Assembly: GCF_030294945.1 (NCBI RefSeq)
Contig: NZ_AP018448.1
Location: 6,664,001-6,728,000, forward strand
Source of the DNA: Streptomyces graminofaciens
GTDB lineage: Bacteria > Actinomycetota > Actinomycetes > Streptomycetales > Streptomycetaceae
Direction: 5' to 3'
Length of the DNA stretch: 64,000 bases
Below are positions 61,070 to 64,000 of this stretch, in pieces (position 1 is the stretch's first letter; each line of letters begins with the position of its first letter). Both the position numbers and the translations under genes were made by a program. The notes below the pieces were generated by a model. It was not told where the DNA came from. It did not search any database and saw only the letters and a list, made by a program, of their open reading frames with translations.

Positions 61070-62182
61070 ATGACAGCAGCAGGGAAGCACCAGGTGAGCC
61101 GGGCGGAAACTCCCCGCCGAGGCAGCCGGTCGGGCCGGGCGGGCATCCGAGACGTGGCCGCCGCCGCCGGGGTCTCCATCACGACCGTTTCCGACGCCCT
61201 CAACGGCAAGGGTCGGCTCCCGGACGCCACCCGACGCCATGTACGCGAGGTCGCCGACCGACTTGGCTACCGCCCTTCGGCGGCGGCCCGAACTCTCAGA
61301 ACGGGCAAGTCCGGCCTTATCGGACTGACCGTGACCACCTACGGGGATGAACCTTTCACCTTCACGGAGTTCGCGTACTTCGCGGAGATGGCGCGGGCCG
61401 CCACCTCGGCCGCGCTCGCCCGGGGCTACGCCCTGGTCATCCTCCCCGCGACCTCGCGGCACGACGTGTGGTCGAACGTGGCCCTGGACGGCACCGTGGT
61501 CATCGACCCGTCCGACCAGGACCCGGTCGTCAGCGAGCTGGTCCGCCAAGGATTACCGGTGGTCTCCGACGGCCGCCCGGCCGGCTCGCTCCCCGTCACC
61601 GCGTGGGTCGACAACGACCACGAGGCCGCGGTGCTGGGCATCCTCGACCATCTGGCCGACGCGGGCGCCCGCCGCATCGGACTCCTCACAGGCACGACCA
61701 CGGACACATACACGCACCTCTCCACCACCGCATACCTGCGCTGGTGCGAGCGTGTGGGCCAGGATCCGGTGTACGAGGCCTATCCGGCGCACGATCCGTG
61801 CGCGGGAGCCCTCGCCGCCGACCGGCTGCTGGCACGGCCCGACCGCCCGGACGCCGTCTACGGGCTCTTCGACCCCAACGGCACCGACCTGCTGGCCGCG
61901 GCCCGGCGGTACGGCCTGCGCGTCCCCGACGACCTGCTGCTCGTCTGCTGCAGCGAGTCCAATGTGTACGCGACGACCGAACCGCCCATCACCACCCTCT
62001 CGCTGAAACCGCGCCGCATCGGCACGGCGGTGGTCCAGCTCCTCATCGACGCCATCGAAGGGGTCGAATCAGACCAACCGGTCGAACAGGTGATACCGAC
62101 GGAGCTGATCGTGCGCACCTCGTCCGAGCGACGTCCGCCGCGTACGACGGTCAGCCCGCCACGATCACCCGAAGAGGGTTGA
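61070..62182 (+). CDS. LacI-family transcriptional regulator (370 aa)
   Basis: HTH domain GIRDVAAAAGVSITTVSDALNG, hinge RLGYRPSAAARTLRTG, and a periplasmic-binding-like effector domain to the end. The repressor binds an unknown ligand, probably sugar-like. An in-frame TTA codon at 61553-61555 (residue 162) suggests bldA dependence. A hairpin lies at 62211-62228. Confidence 0.9.
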   Translation: MTAAGKHQVSRAETPRRGSRSGRAGIRDVAAAAGVSITTVSDALNGKGRLPDATRRHVREVADRLGYRPSAAARTLRTGKSGLIGLTVTTYGDEPFTFTEFAYFAEMARAATSAALARGYALVILPATSRHDVWSNVALDGTVVIDPSDQDPVVSELVRQGLPVVSDGRPAGSLPVTAWVDNDHEAAVLGILDHLADAGARRIGLLTGTTTDTYTHLSTTAYLRWCERVGQDPVYEAYPAHDPCAGALAADRLLARPDRPDAVYGLFDPNGTDLLAAARRYGLRVPDDLLLVCCSESNVYATTEPPITTLSLKPRRIGTAVVQLLIDAIEGVESDQPVEQVIPTELIVRTSSERRPPRTTVSPPRSPEEG

Positions 62183-62210
62183 CGCCGTAACGAAGATCCG
62201 ACCGGAAGCG

Positions 62211-62228
62211 GGCGGGGAAAGCCCCGCC
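62211..62228 (+). terminator. Hairpin after the LacI gene
   Basis: GGCGGGG (62211-62217) pairs with CCCCGCC (62222-62228) around AAAG. There is no T-tract. Confidence 0.55.
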
Positions 62229-62396
62229 CAATTCGGGAGAAAACCGCGGTGAACTGGGGTCCTGCGCCATTTCAACACCCCTGGGTCATCACATGGCGCG
62301 ATCCGCATTCCTATGATGGGCGGACGACACCGCGGGCCGCTGCGACCAGGCAGTCCGATGCGGTGCAGATGCGGCGCGATGGTGGTGGAGGGGTCG

Positions 62397-63485
62397 ATGA
62401 CTCAGGGGGCCGGTCAGGGACCCGAGGTGCGGACGCCGACGGTGCGCGATTTCCGCGTGCCCGCGTACGTCCACGAGGCCGGTCCGTACGGACAGACGAC
62501 ACACCCCGGCGAGGCCGCCGGGTCCGGCGGACCCGCCGAGGACCCGGAGGGCTTCCCCGAGGGGTACACCCCGACCCAGCGCGACCTTCCGGTGATCAAC
62601 CGGGGTGACACGCTTCAGGTCGTCGTCGACCCCGAGGCCGTGGCCGCCGAGCGGCCCACCGCCCGCCCGGGTCCCCTGTATGTCGTCGGCGACGTCCACG
62701 GCTACCTCGACGAGCTGATCGCCGCGCTTCAGGAGCAGGGCCTGATCGATGCCGCGGGCAACTGGTCGGCGGGGACCTCGCGTCTGTGGTTCCTCGGCGA
62801 CTTCACCGACCGCGGCCCGGACGGCATCGGCGTCATCGACCTCGTGATGCGCCTGTCCGCCGAGGCGGCAGCGGCCGGCGGCTACTGCAAGGCCCTCATG
62901 GGCAACCACGAGCTGCTGCTGCTCGGCGCCAAGCGGTTCGGCGACACCCCCGTCAACTCCGGCGCGGGCACCGCCACCTTCCAGGCGGCCTGGCTGCTCA
63001 ACGGCGGCCAGAAGACCGACATGGACCGCCTCCAGGACCACCACCTGCAATGGATGGCCCGCCTCGACGCCATGGAGCTGGTCGACAACCACCTCCTGGT
63101 GCACTCCGACACCACGGCCTACCGCGACTACGGCGACTCCATCGAAGCCGTCAACGACACCATCCGCGAGACGATCACGCGCAACGACGCGGACGAGGTG
63201 TGGGACCTCTTCCGCAAGTTCACCCGGCGCTTCTCGTTCCGCGACGAGGGCGGCGCCGACGCCGTGCGCTCCCTGCTCGACGTCTACGGCGGCACGCGCA
63301 TCGTCCACGGCCACAGCCCCATCCCGTACCTCCTGGGCGAGGTCGGCTCGGAGGACGGCGAGGACAACTCGGGGCCCGTGGTCAACGGTCCGTACACCTA
63401 TGCGGACGGTCTGGCCGTCGCCATGGACGGTGGCGTGACCATGGCCGGAAAGCTGCTGGTCCAGCAACTGCCACTGGATAGCTGA
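62397..63485 (+). CDS. Metallophosphoesterase (362 aa)
   Basis: Calcineurin-like phosphatase, probably cytoplasmic. The metal motifs are GDVHG, FLGDFTDRGPD, GNHELLLLGAKRF and HGHSPIP. A ~100-residue N-terminal extension rich in Pro and Gly precedes the domain. ATG 62397 has GGAGGGG upstream. No substrate is evident. Confidence 0.92.
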   Translation: MTQGAGQGPEVRTPTVRDFRVPAYVHEAGPYGQTTHPGEAAGSGGPAEDPEGFPEGYTPTQRDLPVINRGDTLQVVVDPEAVAAERPTARPGPLYVVGDVHGYLDELIAALQEQGLIDAAGNWSAGTSRLWFLGDFTDRGPDGIGVIDLVMRLSAEAAAAGGYCKALMGNHELLLLGAKRFGDTPVNSGAGTATFQAAWLLNGGQKTDMDRLQDHHLQWMARLDAMELVDNHLLVHSDTTAYRDYGDSIEAVNDTIRETITRNDADEVWDLFRKFTRRFSFRDEGGADAVRSLLDVYGGTRIVHGHSPIPYLLGEVGSEDGEDNSGPVVNGPYTYADGLAVAMDGGVTMAGKLLVQQLPLDS

Positions 63486-63674
63486 GCATTCAACGGGCAG
63501 GCGTCCCCCTTCGGAAGAGTTTGCTGGCCAGGGGCCAATTTATTCAAACCCCCTGTCACCGCCTGCCGTCACCGCTCTACCATCGGCTTATCCGTAGCAG
63601 GCTCCCCTCCGTTTCTGCCCGACGGCTCGTCAGCATGCCGAGCCACAAGCCCTACGGAGCATCGGGGGATGCAC

Positions 63675-64000
63675 ATGAACAGCGTTCCGCAGCACCTGCT
63701 CAGTGAGGACCGCCAGGAGTACGAGCGGATCCTCGGCGAGGCGCTGCGCTCCGCACCACACCGCCCGGAATTCGCCGCCGGCCTGCAGCGGCTCAACCCC
63801 GAACAACTGCGCACGATGGCCCTCAACGCCACGACCCTCATCACAGAAGCCGCGGCGACCGAGTACCAGCACTATGTGAAGATCCGCGAGGAACTGCGCA
63901 ACCCCGCCGCCTCGACCCCGCCCGCCCGCGAAGGCACGGCGACGGGCTCGGCCGAGCCGGACGGTACGGCCGAGAGCCTCGCGGCCACCATAAGTGGAGC
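63675..64000 (+). CDS. Conserved protein of unknown function, 5' part (cut by window edge)
   Basis: An open frame runs from ATG 63675 (or 63669) to the window end. The visible 108 residues begin MNSVPQHLLSEDRQEYERILGEALRS, with a helical region (RPEFAAGLQRLNPEQLRTMALNATTLITEAAATEYQHYVKIREEL) and then Ala/Thr-rich linker. GGGGG at 63664-63668 serves as ribosome site. The C-terminal part is not in the window, and membrane segments may lie there. Confidence 0.7.
   Translation, partial: MNSVPQHLLSEDRQEYERILGEALRSAPHRPEFAAGLQRLNPEQLRTMALNATTLITEAAATEYQHYVKIREELRNPAASTPPAREGTATGSAEPDGTAESLAATISG

Overview
The window is GC-rich actinobacterial DNA, and every recognisable gene fits the core chromosome of a Streptomyces species: GTG starts are common, TTA codons are rare, FxSxx-COOH, DtpA/Sco/ECuC and cydA-cydB-cydDC loci are present, and a Rex operator is visible. 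Four perfect ParB sites (one inside dtpA, three at the 5' end of cydDC) and several DnaA-box groups suggest, by inference, that the segment lies on the oriC-proximal part of the chromosome.

Layout. Positions 1-2405 are the right end of an integrated element (primase/helicase C-terminus, excisionase, tyrosine integrase) abutting the 3' end of tRNA-Ser(UGA). From 2.5 to 16.8 kb lie housekeeping and signalling genes: a secreted anchored protein, an HtrA-type protease, a glycerophosphodiesterase, an anti-sigma-like ATPase, a SEC-C protein, a Pro/Glu-rich membrane protein, a prim-pol protein, a GAF-PP2C phosphatase, Xaa-Pro aminopeptidase, and a secreted intradiol dioxygenase followed by a CitG-like gene. 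From 17.6 to 25.9 kb is a complete FxSxx-COOH RiPP locus: a 67-aa precursor ending FQSSV, a radical SAM/SPASM maturase with an HExxH domain, a TIR-like protein, and a 1323-aa ParA/TIR/NB-ARC/TPR protein. The last three genes each carry one in-frame TTA codon.

From 26 to 36.3 kb are a hydrolase, a second anti-sigma-like ATPase, a copper block (ycnI, sco, ecuC, copCD, dtpA) and pheA. From 36.3 to 51.9 kb are a DnaA-box-rich gap, serS, two HAD phosphatases, tRNA-Ser(GCU), a four-gene ABC exporter, an M24 protein translationally coupled to an epoxide-hydrolase/SDR fusion and a metal-dependent hydrolase, a MerR regulator, kptA and an LLM oxidoreductase. From 51.9 kb to the end are an M23 peptidase, cydDC, cydB and cydA under a Rex site, a HisC-type aminotransferase, a LacI regulator, a metallophosphoesterase and a gene cut by the window edge.

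Most unusual signals: the FXS locus with its TTA codons and two TIR-like partners; the parS sites embedded in coding or start regions; two MITE-like inverted-repeat elements (34910-35105 and 39340-39610) each followed by the same short repeat; DnaA-box groups outside oriC; a 43-bp alternating purine-pyrimidine tract; and several tandem-repeat arrays in gene gaps.
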